Shown here one piece after another: positions 20,978 through 32,866 of a DNA stretch of 64,000 bases. Made by a program: the position numbers and the translations under genes. A model generated the notes under the pieces. It ran no database searches, was not told the origin of the DNA, and saw only the letters and a program-made list of their open reading frames with translations. How positions within the stretch are numbered: position 1 is the stretch's first letter; each line of letters starts with the position of its first letter. Origin of the DNA: Forficula auricularia (taxonomy: Eukaryota; Arthropoda; Insecta; Dermaptera; Forficulidae); NCBI GenBank assembly GCA_024734495.1, contig JALMQS010000085.1, positions 434,001 to 498,000 of the forward strand, given 5' to 3'.

Positions 20978-21477
20978 CAGAGGTTCTCAGTCCAAGAGAC
21001 TGGAACTCGCTTCCAGCCACCGTCTTCCCCGTGATTTATAACCTTCAGCTGTTTAAGATCCGTATCCTACTACCCTCGGCCCCTACCCAATCCATAAAAC
21101 CCCCTCGTTTTCTTTTTTTCACGATGGAAGGGCCAATCAAGGCCTTATGATGATGCACCTTTTTGGTGTAACTCCTTCTCTCATAATTTTCATTTAAAAA
21201 AGAGAGAATTTTAGTATTTCAAGGGGGAAAATAATCTGCGTACAAATTTCAAAAGTTTTAAAGGACTGACAAAAAATCAACCTCTGCTTTCTCATTAGGT
21301 AAATATAGTATTCTTTATATTTATCTCTAAATTAAAATATATATTATGTATTTTCAAAATTAAAAGTATTTTATTTGAAATAAACTTTTTGAGTTTGAAA
21401 ATTCTTGAAAATGGGTATTGGATTCTCAACAAAAATGCAAAAGGGGTTTTTTGTAAGAAAAAGGTTGAGAACCTCTG
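20978..21477. mobile_element. hAT MITE carrying a LINE 3' end
   Basis: The ends are CAGAGGTTCTCAG (20978) and GAGAACCTCTG (ending 21477), typical hAT termini. The 8-bp flanks are TTCTAAAT and TTTTAAAT, matching at 7 of 8. Inside, 20994-21199 is the 3' terminal region of the LINE at 4925-5720. The rest is AT-rich filler. Confidence 0.7.
20994..21199 (+). mobile_element. LINE 3' end (same family as 4925-5720)
   Basis: It shares GACTTGAACTCGCT-like coding sequence (here GACTGGAACTCGCTTCC), then TATAACCTTCAGCT and TTTCACGATGG with GGGCCAA, and CACCTTTTTGGTGTAACTCC. Stops disrupt the frame. Confidence 0.7.
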
Positions 21478-21599
21478 TTTTAAATGGTATACTGAATTGA
21501 CATTTTTTAATTTTTGAGAAAGAATTGTATTTTTAAAAATTGTAGCATCAGTAGAAGCTCTTATATGATTGCCACAATATTAACTAAAGAAGAATTTAA

Positions 21600-21770
21600 A
21601 GGGCAAATCAAAAGATCTTATTGGATATGTTTGATTTCATGTCAGAAGAGAGAGCCAGCGATCCACCCACGAAATGCAATTTTGATACTTGAGTTCGAAT
21701 CCCAATGGGGCGATTCTGACATGAAATCGAACATATCTAATAAGATCTTTTATTGGGTTGTTAAATTCTT
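21600..21770. repeat. Foldback with tRNA-like B box (SINE derivative)
   Basis: Arms ATGTTTGATTTCATGTCAGA (about 21627-21646) and the complement in TCTGACATGAAATCG (about 21715-21729) extend to AAAAGATCTTATT / AATAAGATCTTTT. Between them is GTTCGAATC, a perfect B box. It looks like two SINE 3' parts joined head to head. Confidence 0.45.
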
Positions 21771-21889
21771 CTTATTGTAAAAGATAATGAATTTCATTGA
21801 AAAAAAATAAGATGTTAATTCTTTAATGCTCTGTAATGGAAATTCTTCCCTACATGTTTCTTTTAGTTATGGAAACAACAAAATAATTA

Positions 21890-21917
21890 TTAATATTATT
21901 ATTATTATTATTATTTT
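21890..21917. repeat. (ATT)n microsatellite
   Basis: Perfect ATT triplets with a CATAAT-free core. Confidence 0.7.
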
Positions 21918-22097
21918 AAGTAGAAATAAAATTCTAAATTTCTAAATTTTAATTATCAAATGCAAGCGAAATCAAGCCGAGATTAAAATAATTAATTTAT
22001 TTTTTTTAAATTAAAATCATTAGCTACTACACGAACTAGCATTTTTACTAAAAAAAAAACGATATTCAATTGAGTAATTTTTAAGGTAATCTAAATC

Positions 22098-22784
22098 TAT
22101 ATATATATATATATATAAAATTAATGGTTTTCTGCACATTGGTCCAAATCATGCCAAATTTTGGTTGCACTCGTTTCAAGCAAAGTTATGAACGACAACA
22201 CCCTCAACAAAATTCCTGTCTGTATGTCTGTAAGTTTCCGTGGTTTCCGAAAAGTTGCTCACGATTCACGTAAAAACGGCTGAAGGGATTATTATGAAAT
22301 ATTTGCATCAGATGTCTTCTAACTTAAGTTTTTAGCTATATACCGTTTTGATATTTTGACCCCAGAAGGGGGTTTGGGGGGGGGGGGAGGGGCACACGAA
22401 TGAAAAATTATCAAATAACTCATAAACTATTAATTCTAGGGCAAATTTTATAAAGAGCAAAGTTGTAGGGGATGTGATTTCTGTCAACTTTTGTTTTATA
22501 AAATTCCTCCAAAAAACCACCCAAAAAGGAGGGGGGTCAAAATATGAAAATTTTTGCTCTTGGACCAAACTCAACCAAATTTTGTATAAATAATCTGTGG
22601 GTCACTAGAAGGCTAGAAATGCAAAACAGCGGTCTGGGGCGTGGGGTGGGTGCGGTGCGAGACACGGGGTGAAGTGCAGGGTGGGGTGCATGGTGAGGCG
22701 CTGAGTGTGGGGCTCGTGTGATGGGGGCCAGGGGGCGTGCCCCCGGCTAGCAAGAAGGCCGCCGAAGGCGGGCCTTGCAGCTAG
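22098..22784 (+). mobile_element. Helitron-like family B, copy 2 (complete)
   Basis: It starts in a (TA)n run at 22098-22117, then AAATTAATGGTTTTCTGC. The 3' end is a hairpin, AAGGCCGCC-GAA-GGCGGGCCTT (22754-22775), followed by GCAG, CTAG and a T in the flank: hairpin, CTRR and host T as in Helitrons. The 3' third is G-rich on this strand, as is the tail of the other copies. It is non-autonomous. Confidence 0.65.
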
Positions 22785-23357
22785 TATTAAACTATAAAAA
22801 GAATGCTGTCGATACTTGGCAAGACGGTCTCAGCTGACATAGATATTATCGTGCCCCTTGAAGGCTAGCAACCGAACTGACAGCACAATGATGGGGTCTT
22901 ATTTTAACAAATCTGTTTGTAGATGTAGACATTACTGAATTTCAATATTTTTAATTTTACATTTCACATTTGATTCTGGATCAGCTTAATAAATTTTTGT
23001 AGTTAATTCATATAGGTAAATAAATAAATAAAACATATATTTGAAATATATAAAGTATAAATTTAAATTTACTATCTTGTATAATAATTTATTATTTGAG
23101 ACTATATTTTCGAAACCTTTACCATATTCTTTAATTTTATTGTAATTAAAAGAATTTTAACTATCATCTCGAGTGAATTTTTAATATTTTTTCTCTTAAA
23201 TAATCTAAACAAATTTCTGAAATAAAGACATTAATATAAGAATAAATTTAAGAAAGAAATTATTCCCTCAATATATAATATTGTATTAAAATCAAATTGA
23301 AATGAATAAATAGAAAAAAACAAAAGCATTCAATTTCAAAAACAAACATGTTTTTAA
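22785..23357. other. AT-rich spacer
   Basis: A GC-richer patch at about 22803-22905 (GCAAGACGGTCTCAGCTGAC) has no clear splice sites or frame. The rest is AT-rich. Confidence 0.4.
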
Positions 23358-23445
23358 CCGACTTCAAAAAAGGAGGAGGTTCTGGGCGTGGGGTGGGTCG
23401 ACTGATTTTTTTTGTGTCTATGTTACCTCATATCTCCGCCAATTG
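23358..23445 (+). repeat. ACCGACTTC-type dispersed module
   Basis: AACCGACTTCAAAAAAGGAG then GAGGTTCTG and a T-run. The same module occurs at 59572-59634. It is a familiar dispersed sequence in insects, by recollection; the element class is uncertain. Confidence 0.5.
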
Positions 23446-23904
23446 TCAACCGATTTAAAAAAAAATCATTGGGTTCAGTTTAGATTCCGATTGGTAGCGT
23501 TTTTTTCATCGTTATTATGCCTTTTTTGTTCAGGCCTAACTTCTTTGTTTATAAACCGATTTCGATTATTATTTTTTTATTGGAAACGGGGTATCTTAGG
23601 GATGGTGCCATATTAAGGTCAAGTTCTGATGATATGATCAACGACGAAATAACGTGAATCTCCAATTCTTATGAGCAAATAATCGAAATTATGATAAATA
23701 AAATCTTTTATAAAAAAAATCTTATAATTTAAAACCCGCAAACGTTTCGAGATAATTTCTATAATTATGAATTGAATTTTATTATCATTTTCTGATTCAT
23801 TCGCCCGACGGTTTCTATTACGAGATGCATGCAAGGTATTATATTAAGTCAGTATTAATAACATCACTAAAAAGAGAAAAATAAAAATAATTTTTATAAA
23901 AAAA

Positions 23905-24290
23905 ATAAAACCGACTTCAAAAACTTTAAATGCAACAAATAAAATAATAACAACTTAAAAATAAAATAAAATCCACTAAAGGTAGTCCTATAAAATAATT
24001 ATCTTATTTAGTTACAACTAAGCGACGAAATATTAACATGAAATTATTTTTTGAAGTCGGTGCCAAACATATACATTTTATGAATCACACTTGACGGATC
24101 TTACTTTGTACGTTTGGCAGGTACGCTCGCTTATAGGTATAGTTTGTTTGGCACCGACTTCAAAAAGTAATTTCATGTTAATATTTCGTCGCTTTAGTTG
24201 TAACTAAATAAGGTAATTATTTTATACCTTTTAGTAGATTTTATTTCATTTTTAAGTTATTACCATTTTATTTGTTGCATTTAATTAACA
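23905..24290. mobile_element. Foldback element ending in TTGAAGTCGG
   Basis: Arms of about 170 bp (AAATGCAACAAATAAAAT... / complement to 24285) meet at ATTTTTTGAAGTCGGTGCC and GGCACCGACTTCAAAAA around a 60-bp centre at about 24068-24150. No coding. Confidence 0.65.
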
Positions 24291-24295
24291 CATTC

Positions 24296-24493
24296 CTGTC
24301 ATCTGATTGGCCATCCCAGTCACTCCATTTACCATCTACCCTGTGTTAGTGGTAAAAAGCATTTACTTTGCGACATACAACGGGCCCTTAGGGCACTGAA
24401 AGTTCCTGTCATCTGATTGGCCATCCCAGCCCCTCCATTTACCATCTGCCTTGGTTAGTGGTAAAAAGCATTTACTTTGCGACATGCAACCGG
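24296..24493 (+). repeat. Tandem duplication, about 108 bp
   Basis: CCTGTCATCTGATTGGCCAT and the following 80 bp (CATTTACCATCTRCC, GCATTTACTTTGCGACAT) occur twice in tandem, near 24296 and 24404. Copy 2 leads into a LINE end, so the repeat may be part of a LINE body. Confidence 0.7.
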
Positions 24494-24595
24494 CCCTTAG
24501 AGAGGTCAAACAGCTGGCGGGGGACAGAGTCGAGTGGAGGCGGGTGGTTGCATCAAACCAGTCTTAGGACTGTATACTCAATGATGATGATGATG
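24485..24595 (+). pseudogene. LINE C-terminus with (GAT)n tail
   Basis: The frame reads ALREVKQLAGDRVEWRRVV then ASNQS and a stop, a typical last segment of LINE ORF2. It is followed by GACTGTATACTCA and (ATG)n at about 24577-24593. It differs from the jockey-like LINE at 4.9 kb and is 5'-truncated. Confidence 0.55.
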
Positions 24596-25358
24596 TCCAA
24601 TTCCCTGCTATTCCTGTTTCAATTATATAAATACAAATTTATATTTATAAATGTATTTGTTTATCTGCATCAAGCACACAACATCCTCGTTGATTTATCT
24701 TTATGAATCAACAACTCTGGTACTCTCAGGAAAAAAAATATTTTCAAATGAGCTAGAATTACTTGTATTATATAAAAAATAATTCAGTAATGAAAATGTA
24801 AGATGGTCAAAAAATTGAAAGGAAAAACTATAAAATGCATCAAACATGACAAGTAATGTTTTCTCTTATGTAATGAAAGTACTTTTCTCTTAAAATCTTT
24901 TCTTCTTTTTTTTTTTTATTTAGTGGTACATAAAATAAAACAGTTAGTAAATCTTGTCATTGAAATTCTAGAAAACACGCAGCGCACTGGCATTGTCCGA
25001 ATTCCTTCTCACCATTCGTGTCAAAGGAATATCAATGATTCACTCTCATGATATAAGAAGCTATATTCGACTAAATGTTTCCACTGGGAAAATATTTACA
25101 CCGTCACTCCAATAATGGGTATTTCGACTTCAATACTGAAACTCAGAAATCTCTCCCTCTCGGTTCTTGGATGCGGTAGTAAATTCATAGCTGTTGCTTT
25201 GCTTTTTTAGGTATAATATTCTGGTATCTTAATCATTCAAAATAAGAAGAAAAAAGAAAAATCTTAATTTGTTAATTTCTTACTATAAATTAAGAAAGAG
25301 CATTTACAATAAAAAATACCTATTCATATCTTATTATTATATTAAAAGAGCAAAAATT
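24596..25358. other. AT-rich spacer
   Basis: It includes a (T)n run near 24906. The patch near 24970-25190 is GC-richer but shows no supported exon. Confidence 0.4.
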
Positions 25359-26352
25359 GTATATATATAGTATATTACCGGTCGGGTTCTCGAAAACGGC
25401 TCTAACGATTTGGATGAAATTCACGGGTTAGGACGGTTTTGTGTTGGACATTCAATCTGTCACGGTCTCATCTCGGCTAAGTTGTTTTTGATGGGGTTTT
25501 TCTTAATTGAAATAATTATTCACAGGTGGTTGCCTCGATAAAAATAATTATTTCCATTTTTATTCAATTTCCTTTTAATAAATAATTGGTTTTTTAATTT
25601 TATATCCCACAATAAGATCATTATAATTATTATTGTATATTAAAAGTTTAATTGATTGGTTGATATTAATTGGATGGATTAATTTCCGCAATATGGTATT
25701 GGAATAATTATCGGAAAAGAGGTTTTTTTTCTTTAATTAGTTTTTTCCTCTTACTAAAAACAAGGACTAAAGATGATCAAGGTGTCCTTACTCGATGGTG
25801 GAGAAATAATCTCCGGAGTCGAAGCTAAAATACAATGTATACATTAATTCATGTAAAATAATTGGTTTAATTTAATTGATTAGATTGACGAATGGATTAA
25901 TGGAATTGGAATAATTATCGGAAAAGAGGTTTTTTCTTTAATTAGTTTTTTCCTCTTATTAAAAACAAAGACTAAAAAGATGACCAAGGACAGTCGATGG
26001 GGGAGTAGTAATCTCCGGAGTCGAAGCTCAATTACAATGTATACATTAATTCATGTAAAATAATTGGTTTAATAAAATTTATTTAATTTATTAAAAATCG
26101 AGTTTTAAATCCCACAAATATTAATTTGACAATTTAATTGATGAACTTAAAAATTGTTATTTAATTAAAAAAAATAATTATACCGTATTTATTTATATAC
26201 CTATATATACATAATCTATGGGCCACTGAAGGCTAGGGTGGGAGGGTGCAAGAGGTGGGGTGAAGTGGTGGGTGGTCCGGTGGGTTGAGGGGTGGTTTCG
26301 GGGATTAATATATAGCTATTAACTGAAGCAAAAATTTACCGAGCATCGCTCT
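25359..26352 (+). mobile_element. Family H composite copy
   Basis: It begins with TATATATAG and GGTTCTCGAAAACGGCTCTA as in the copy at 43995. It ends near ACCGAGCATCGCTCT (26338-26352), where the 3' hairpin is cut short. The middle holds a tandem duplication (25695-26072) and a G-rich tail like family B (26219-26300), so it is a mosaic of at least two Helitron-like families. Confidence 0.45.
25695..26072 (+). repeat. Tandem duplication, about 200 bp
   Basis: GGAATAATTATCGGAAAAGA, TAGTTTTTTCCTCTTA, ATCTCCGGAGTCGAAGCT and TACAATGTATACATTAATTC occur in the same order at 25695-25873 and 25910-26072. Confidence 0.75.
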
Positions 26353-26499
26353 AATTAAACTATCAATTTTTGAGGATCCTAAGACGGAAATTATTATCTT
26401 TGTTTCGTGACAGTTTACTTTATAGAAATATTATTGTACTAATAATTAGATTCTTGGTAATAATTTTCATCAGAAAAGTTTATGATCTATCTATTTGAG

Positions 26500-26640
26500 C
26501 CGAGATGGAATGGATTATTTTTAATTATTTGTCAGAACGGTTGTTTTTACCCATCGAGAATCAAACCCGGGTGCCAAAATTAGCAATCAGGGCCAAATGG
26601 CTACGGTGTGAGCAGTGATGTACTCTTAAAATTAGCATAA
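26500..26640 (-). repeat. tRNA-like SINE copy 2
   Basis: The minus strand reads GGTTTGATTCTCGATGGG (B box with one mismatch), then CGTTCTGACAAATAATT and AATCCATTCCATCTCGG at the 3' end. A looser relative lies at 27160-27300. Confidence 0.4.
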
Positions 26641-27317
26641 AATATACGTCATATGGAGGATATATAATTAATGGATATATCCACGAAAATTACATTGAAG
26701 ATTCCTTGCAAGTTAGAATTTCTACAATTGAACCAGATATTGATTTGTTGTGTAAAAACATGCACCGCAACCACTCATTAATTTGTTTGGTTAGCTTCAT
26801 GCTATGTATAGTTTTGCTTATTTTATCTTTAAAAACTGTTTGTAAGTAACTTACTATTTTTTGTGATAAAATATAAGGATGTGAAATAAAAATTTTGACG
26901 ACTAAAATATGTTTTTTTTCAGGGGTCCGCGAATTTTTTTTTTCAAATTTACGGGACCGAGGTATGAAAAATGTTGGGAAGCACTGGTATGGCTTTTTAC
27001 TTTTTACCAACAATATGGGTTCATCTCTCAAATTAAAAAATGTAATTTTCTCAGGGTTGTCAGATGAACAATGACTAAGTGATTAAGTAAGTTAAATATG
27101 AGTTAAAATTATAGAAATAGGCTTTAAATTTCTAAGAAAATCACAAGAGTTTGTCATCTAACATATTGAGTCCGAGATAGAATGGATTATTTTTTATTAC
27201 GTATATGTCACACGAGTTGATATGCCCTTCTAAAATTAAAATTTGAAACACTCCGGTAATACGCCAGAATATCTGTGGTCTGATCTGAGCAAATATGTAC
27301 TAGATTGTATTAAGATG

Positions 27318-27940
27318 GTCCTTATTTTGGATATTTTCGAATTTTTACGCTGATAGAGGCTCATATGGTTCTAAATAAATAAAAAAATAAATATCCCCCA
27401 AGTTTCAAGTCACTATCTCAATTTTAACATCAGACCCATCGCAATGCAAGTTTCCCATCTAAAAAAACAATGTTAATAGGGTTTTTGGCAATGAACGATC
27501 AATTTTTTTATTCCGGCAAAAGTAATGGTTTAAAAAATTTGCAACTCTCTAGACTTTATCCTTATAATTGTAGCTTACCTTCATAATTTTTACAGATTTT
27601 TAACTATTATAATTTTGGAGTCTATAACTTACTAACACTAGAATATACTAGCAGTATTTTATTTAGCTGTAAATTCAAAATTATAATAGCTAAAAATCTT
27701 AAAAAAATTTAAAGGATAAAGTCTACAAAATTTCAAATTTTTTGTACGATTACTTTGATCGGAATGCAATTCAATACCAAAAACCCCATGTTATTTAGAT
27801 GGGAAACTTGTATCGCTGTGCGGCAAAGGTTAAAATGGAGATAGAGAATTGAAACTTGAAGGATATTTTTTTTATTTATTTATTTCGAACCATATGAGCC
27901 TCTGTCAGTGAAAAAATTCGAAATTACCCTAGGTTGTACA
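27318..27940. mobile_element. Foldback element, about 620 bp
   Basis: Inverted arms: GAGGCTCATATGGTTC / GAACCATATGAGCCTC, GATGGGAAAC complements, and CCCATGTTATTTAGATGGG against its partner near 27460. The centre (27560-27700) is AT-rich. No TA or TTAA flank is certain. Confidence 0.65.
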
Positions 27941-28145
27941 TTTAATTTTAAATTACAGTTTCGTCATTTATTAAATACTCCCTTCCCGATTTATAGCGTA
28001 TACATATTTATCCATATAAAATCCATAAAATATAAAGTTAGAAACTAATTTAAAATTTAGCATTTTTCAGACTAGGCCCACTTTGATGCATTTGATGCTC
28101 TGAAAATGTTTACTCAATAATGACTCGTTATAGAAAGAGAAATAA
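27941..28145. other. AT-rich spacer
   Basis: Nothing recognisable. Confidence 0.4.
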
Positions 28146-28965
28146 GCTGACGTGTTCTGATGTGGCCATCAACTTTACTTTGCCATACAACCTGGCACCT
28201 CACTTATATTTAATATTTAATATAATTATTTATAATCATGTAGGGGTGGGGGTAGTTTTTGCATTTTTAGACTCCTGGGAACCACTGATTATGTGTACAA
28301 AATTTGGTTGAGTTTGGTAAATGGCAAAGATTTTCATTTTTCGACCCTCCCTCCCATTTCGGGCGGTTAGTTTTTGCATTTTTAGACTTCTTGGGTCCCA
28401 TTCATTATGTATACAAAATTTGGTTTAGTTTGGTAAATGGTCAAGATTTTCATTATTTGACCCTCCGACCCCCCCTCCCCATTTTGGGCGGTTAGATTTT
28501 GCATTTTTAGACTTCTGGGGGTCCACTGATTATGTATACAAAATTTTGTTGAGTTTGCTCAAACGACCTAGATTTTTAATTTTTAACCCCCTCGACCCCC
28601 CTTAATTTTGGGTCGATATGCACCAAAATCTAATCAGCTCTTAATCTCAATGGACCAAAACTACGTATGAAATTTGGTTTCGATATTCTCACTAGTTTTT
28701 GAGCTAGCTCCTACACAAATTTGGTAACGCACAGACTAATTAACTAACAGACATTTTGACAAAACAATTATTATCTCGAAAAATATAATTTTTTCGATGT
28801 TCACTTATAAGAGCTTTTTTGTAGAACTAAATGCCATAGTTTCGCTCAATTTTTTTAATCGAAATAGTTTCAGCCGTTTTTTAGATATTTTGAAAAAAAA
28901 GAAGGAAAAAAACCACTTTTTTTCATGCACGATTACAATACTTGACCATACCCTGTATGGTAAGG
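28146..28965 (+). mobile_element. Family C element, copy 2
   Basis: It starts CTGACGTGTTCTGATGTGG and ends at hairpin ACCATACCCTGTATGGT (28945-28961). The module TATGTATACAAAATTTGGTT with TTGCATTTTTAGACTTCTGG is repeated three times in tandem (about 28245-28360, 28370-28480, 28495-28590), each followed by a C-run. This is the most complete copy. Confidence 0.65.
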
Positions 28966-29513
28966 GTAAATTGAATGAGATTAAACTGTTTACCCACCAA
29001 CATGTATTTTGATAGATTATGACTAGGAAACAAACAATCAATATAAAAAGTTTTATAAACGAAGCCGAAAGTTTAACTTTACAGTCGGCTTATTATTGAA
29101 CCATTTGTTCTTAATATGCTCGGTGACAAAAGGACCAACTTATAATCTCAATTACTATTCAATGAACATAGATTGAATTATTATCCGTGTCATTACGAGG
29201 GGTGATTATTACATTTACTCTATCTCTTACTCTTAGAGAATTTTTCTGAGAAAACTTTAGGCGGAAATGGTGTCGTATCGTCCCATCGAACAAGCACTCA
29301 AGTACATTGTTCTCCTGTGTTTGAATTAATTCAATATGGCAGCAACGGATAAAATAAAAGTGTCCACCTCATACGAGTGATGTCATTCAAGTGACGGAAC
29401 CTTTATTTCTTCAGGTAAATATCCTCACGTCAGCTCATTCATCCATTCTAGCGGTCATCGTAAAGAAAACTTCATTACTCGTAATAGTATAACTTTCTTT
29501 TTTAATATGTGTA
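28966..29513. other. Spacer without supported gene
   Basis: A somewhat GC-richer stretch at 29220-29480 has a pyrimidine tract and TTCTTCAG|GTAAAT at 29408, but no open frame joins it. Confidence 0.35.
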
Positions 29514-29929
29514 CACTCAGCGGCACAATTAACCGCCCACCTAAGTTTTAATAAATATTTTTCTATTAAACAAATTTTCACTTTATTTATTTATTACATT
29601 CAATTTCTAAGACATAAAAAATTAAAAAATCATAATTTAAACAAAAATATTTATTTTATTTAAAAAAATTCGGGTGTGTACTTCAGACCACACGACAGAA
29701 GAGATAACTATATCCTCGCCTCAGAGAGTAAACCTACTAACTCACAACAAAGAAATTTTTGAAACCTTAGAAAAAACAAACAAAATTAAATATTGTTGTT
29801 ATAGAAAAAACTATTTTCACATTTTTTCTACAACTTACGTAATTTTAAGTAGCAGGTTTACTTGAACAATGTTTCATTTCTTTTTCTTTAGAACGGTATT
29901 ATTTTCTGTGGACTCACTGAAGCTTTATC

Positions 29930-30110
29930 ATACTATTACTATAACCTCTAACTTATATTTTATATTGTGTATTTTATGTTGTAATCTATTTTGTATTTTT
30001 ATTTTGCTTATTTTTATATTTTGTATTTTTTGTATTTTATATTTTGTTTTGTTTTTTGTATTTTTATATCTAATTTGTATTTTATTTTTATTTATATTTT
30101 GTTAATCTCT
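29930..30110. repeat. T-rich low-complexity tract
   Basis: Repeated TTTTGTATTTTATATT words. The hydrophobic reading frame across it is a product of composition. Confidence 0.6.
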
Positions 30111-30449
30111 ATATTTGTCAGTTTCTTTTTTTTCTCTCTCTTCTGAATACTTTTCAGGGTCTACTCTGACCCTATGTATAACATCATTAATAAATAAATA
30201 AAATAATTAATATGTCATATGGTAAAAAATGGAGTTAGCAGCTTTACCTCTAAGCCGTCGATATAGCATTTATAATTCTAATATTCTAAAATTATTAAAA
30301 TTTATATTTTTACTAAAAATAAATTTTTATAAATGGCTTTAATTATTTTTGGAATTTGTTAAATATATATTTATGTTAAGCCGTAGGGTAAATCGAAAAA
30401 TAGAAATATTAGTCAAAAATCCTGAATAAAAAAAAAAACTAAAAAAAAA

Positions 30450-31228
30450 TTGACACGTTCTGATGTGGCCATCCAATTGACTTTACCATATACTTCTGGT
30501 TGAGTTTGGTTCAGGAGCCTAGATTTTCAGTTTTTGTACTTGAACCCCACATTTTTGACCCCCCCCCCCCCCCCCCCCCGCCCCATTTCGGGCGGTTTGT
30601 TTCATTTTAGTGTTCTGGAAATGCACTAGTTTTGTATACAAAATATGGTTGAGTTTGCTCAAATGGCCAAGAATTTTATTTTTTGACCCCCTCCTGAATT
30701 TTAGCGCCAGAAAAAAATGTTTGTTATTTTAGGTTCATTTTATTGTATATTTCATTTATCTTGTTTTTTAGTTTGAAAATATTGTAATTTTTAATTTTAA
30801 CCCCCCCCCTTCCCCTCCTTAATTTTAGTGATTATGCATCAAAAATCTAATCAGCTCTTAATCTTAATGGATCAAAATTACGCGTGAAATTTGGTTTTGA
30901 TATTCATACTAGTTTTGAGCTAGCTAGTCTACAAAATTTGGTAACAACACACAGACACTAACAGACTAACAACTTAACAGACTAGCATACTAACAGAATA
31001 ACAGACTAACAGACATTTTGATAAAACAGTTATTATCTCGAAAAATATAATTTTTTTGATGTTCACTTATCAGAGCTTTTTTTGTAGAATGAAATGCCAT
31101 GGTTTCGCTCAATTTTTTTTAATCAAAATAGTTTCAGCCGTTTTTGAGATATTTGAAAAAAAAACCCACTTTTCATGCACGATTACAATATTTGACCATA
31201 CCATGTATGGTATGTATGGTATAGTAAA
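30450..31228 (+). mobile_element. Family C element, copy 3 (nested)
   Basis: TTGACACGTTCTGATGTGGC at the start, the module AAATATGGTTGAGTTTGC, CTAATCAGCTCTTAATC, a run of tandem ACAGACTAAC words near 30952-31010, and a decayed end hairpin near 31195-31228. A C-run of about 18 lies at 30561-30578. Confidence 0.6.
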
Positions 31229-31290
31229 GTAAAAACTAAATATAATAATACTAATATTTAAAAATAACATGACATAAACATATAGTTAAC

Positions 31291-31323
31291 AATATCAAAA
31301 AAAAAAAAAAAAAAAAAAAAAAC
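31291..31323. repeat. A homopolymer, about 33
   Basis: Single A run between AATATC and CAATTAAAAG. It may be a retroposon tail. Confidence 0.6.
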
Positions 31324-31597
31324 AATTAAAAGTTGCTTAAAAAATTTATTTTGTAAAACATAAATTTCTATAATTTTCGAATATTAGAATTATAAATGTC
31401 ATACAGATATCACTTCTGTCGTGTGGTCTTAAACACAGACCCGAATTTTAAATAAAAATAATGTTCTTGTTTAAATTTTATGATTTTAAATCTTTTATAA
31501 TCTAGAAATTGAATGTATAATAAATAAATTAAGTGGCTTGTTGTTTAGTGAAATATTTATTAAAAGTTAGGTTCGCGGATAATTGTGCCGCTGAGTG

Positions 31598-32808
31598 TAT
31601 ATAATATAATTGTAGCCCGAGTGTTGCTAATGTGAAACCTACCAAGTATTTTTATCCAATAATTTTAAAAAGTTTTGGGCTTATGAACCATGAATCCTTA
31701 TTGTCTGTACTATATACTCTCTCATTAACTTTTTGCTAGTATTGTCGCGAAACAACTACCTTAATTTAATTATTTGTAAAGATTTAAGCATGTTTTTTAA
31801 GTTTCTTTTTTTTGAAAAAAGATGGAATTTTTTCAAAAATCAACCCAATTATAATATTAAGAATTAAATATTTCTACTAAAATCTTTGATTTTTCCTAAA
31901 TAGAATTAAATTCACATCTTAATCATTTAAATTTATTTAATAAAATTTTTTTATTAAATTATATAAATAAGAATTTCTCGATAAAAATCACACGCCGAGA
32001 GTGATAATTATATCTGTTGCTAGATTTGCCTGGGCGCCTTTGGGTACAGAAATTACTATCGCAAGATTTTTCTTTGAGAATTGGTTAGCGCAAAGAGACG
32101 AAGTAATACGCTTATAGCCAAACAAGTTGAGACAGGCAAGAGAGAAAAGACGAGGTATGCTAGGCCCTCAAGGAGGTCCGGGACAGCAACTGGTTGATCT
32201 ACGAAAAAATCTTTTGTATTTCTGCAGAGTGACAACGTCTGTCTACTAAAATTTTTTAATTTAAAAAAAATGTTAAAAATTAGGTTAATTTCGAATAATA
32301 ATAAAATCTTTGTTTTGATAATATTAATAAAAAGAATATTAAGATAAATTTTTTCTCATTATAAAAATATTTATTCTTCACAAAAACGATTTCAAGAAAG
32401 AGAGTTGGAATTCTACTCTAGTGTTTTTTTTATATTCTGTTGACTGCAAATAACTTTTTATTTTTTACATTTGTGAATAACTAATTAACTAGAATGTCAA
32501 ATCTATTGAAAAATGTATCATTCGATTCATAAAAGTTGAATTATTGATCTGTATAAATTTGTTCAAAATGGCATAATGTGTATAGAAGTTATACCCCTTT
32601 TAAAAGCTCGGTCCATTTACTTCCATGTTAAAAGGACAATTTTCAATAATTTATTTCTCGGTAATGAGACAGACGATCAACTTCAAATGTCGGGAATAAA
32701 TATTTAATACACCAATGATTCGATGGTAAAAATTTGAGAATTTTCTTATTAAAATGATAAACAATCCCGAACCCCCTTAAGAATAAATAAAATAAAATAG
32801 AAACTCAC
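31598..32808. other. AT-rich spacer, possible intron
   Basis: The patch 32000-32200 is GC-richer but has stops in all frames and no paired splice sites. Confidence 0.45.
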
Positions 32809-32866
32809 TTTGGAAGTGGACTCGGAGACTCGCTTGCAATCAGGATAAACTGCATTCGACTGGACA
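32809..32866 (-). CDS. Candidate 58-bp internal exon, unknown gene
   Basis: Very good minus-strand signals: TATTTCTAAATTCCAG before and CCAAA|GTGAGT after. Two frames are open: VQSNAVYPDCKRVSESTSK and SSRMQFILIASESPSPLPK. The third has a stop. The donor resembles that of 3560-3634. The product is not recognised. The phase cannot be joined directly to 60808-60874, so other exons would have to lie between. Confidence 0.4.

Larger units (their letters stand above)
29514..31597. mobile_element. Mariner-type foldback with nested family C
   Basis: The ends CACTCAGCGGCACAATTA (29514) and its complement TAATTGTGCCGCTGAGTG (ending 31597) are both flanked by TA. The arms stay inverted to CAGACCACACGACAGAAG / CTTCTGTCGTGTGGTCT (29684-29701, 31415-31431). 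The interior contains a LINE-like 3' tail near 30150-30205, the family C copy at 30450-31228 and a 34-base A run. Confidence 0.7.

Noticed and set aside
21655..21700. tRNA gene because of GTTCGAATC
   Set aside because: Only the B box is present; there is no cloverleaf, and the context is a SINE-derived foldback.
29869..30105. Hydrophobic 78-codon frame resembling a membrane protein
   Set aside because: Pure low-complexity T-rich sequence within a transposon; no start context or homologous pattern.
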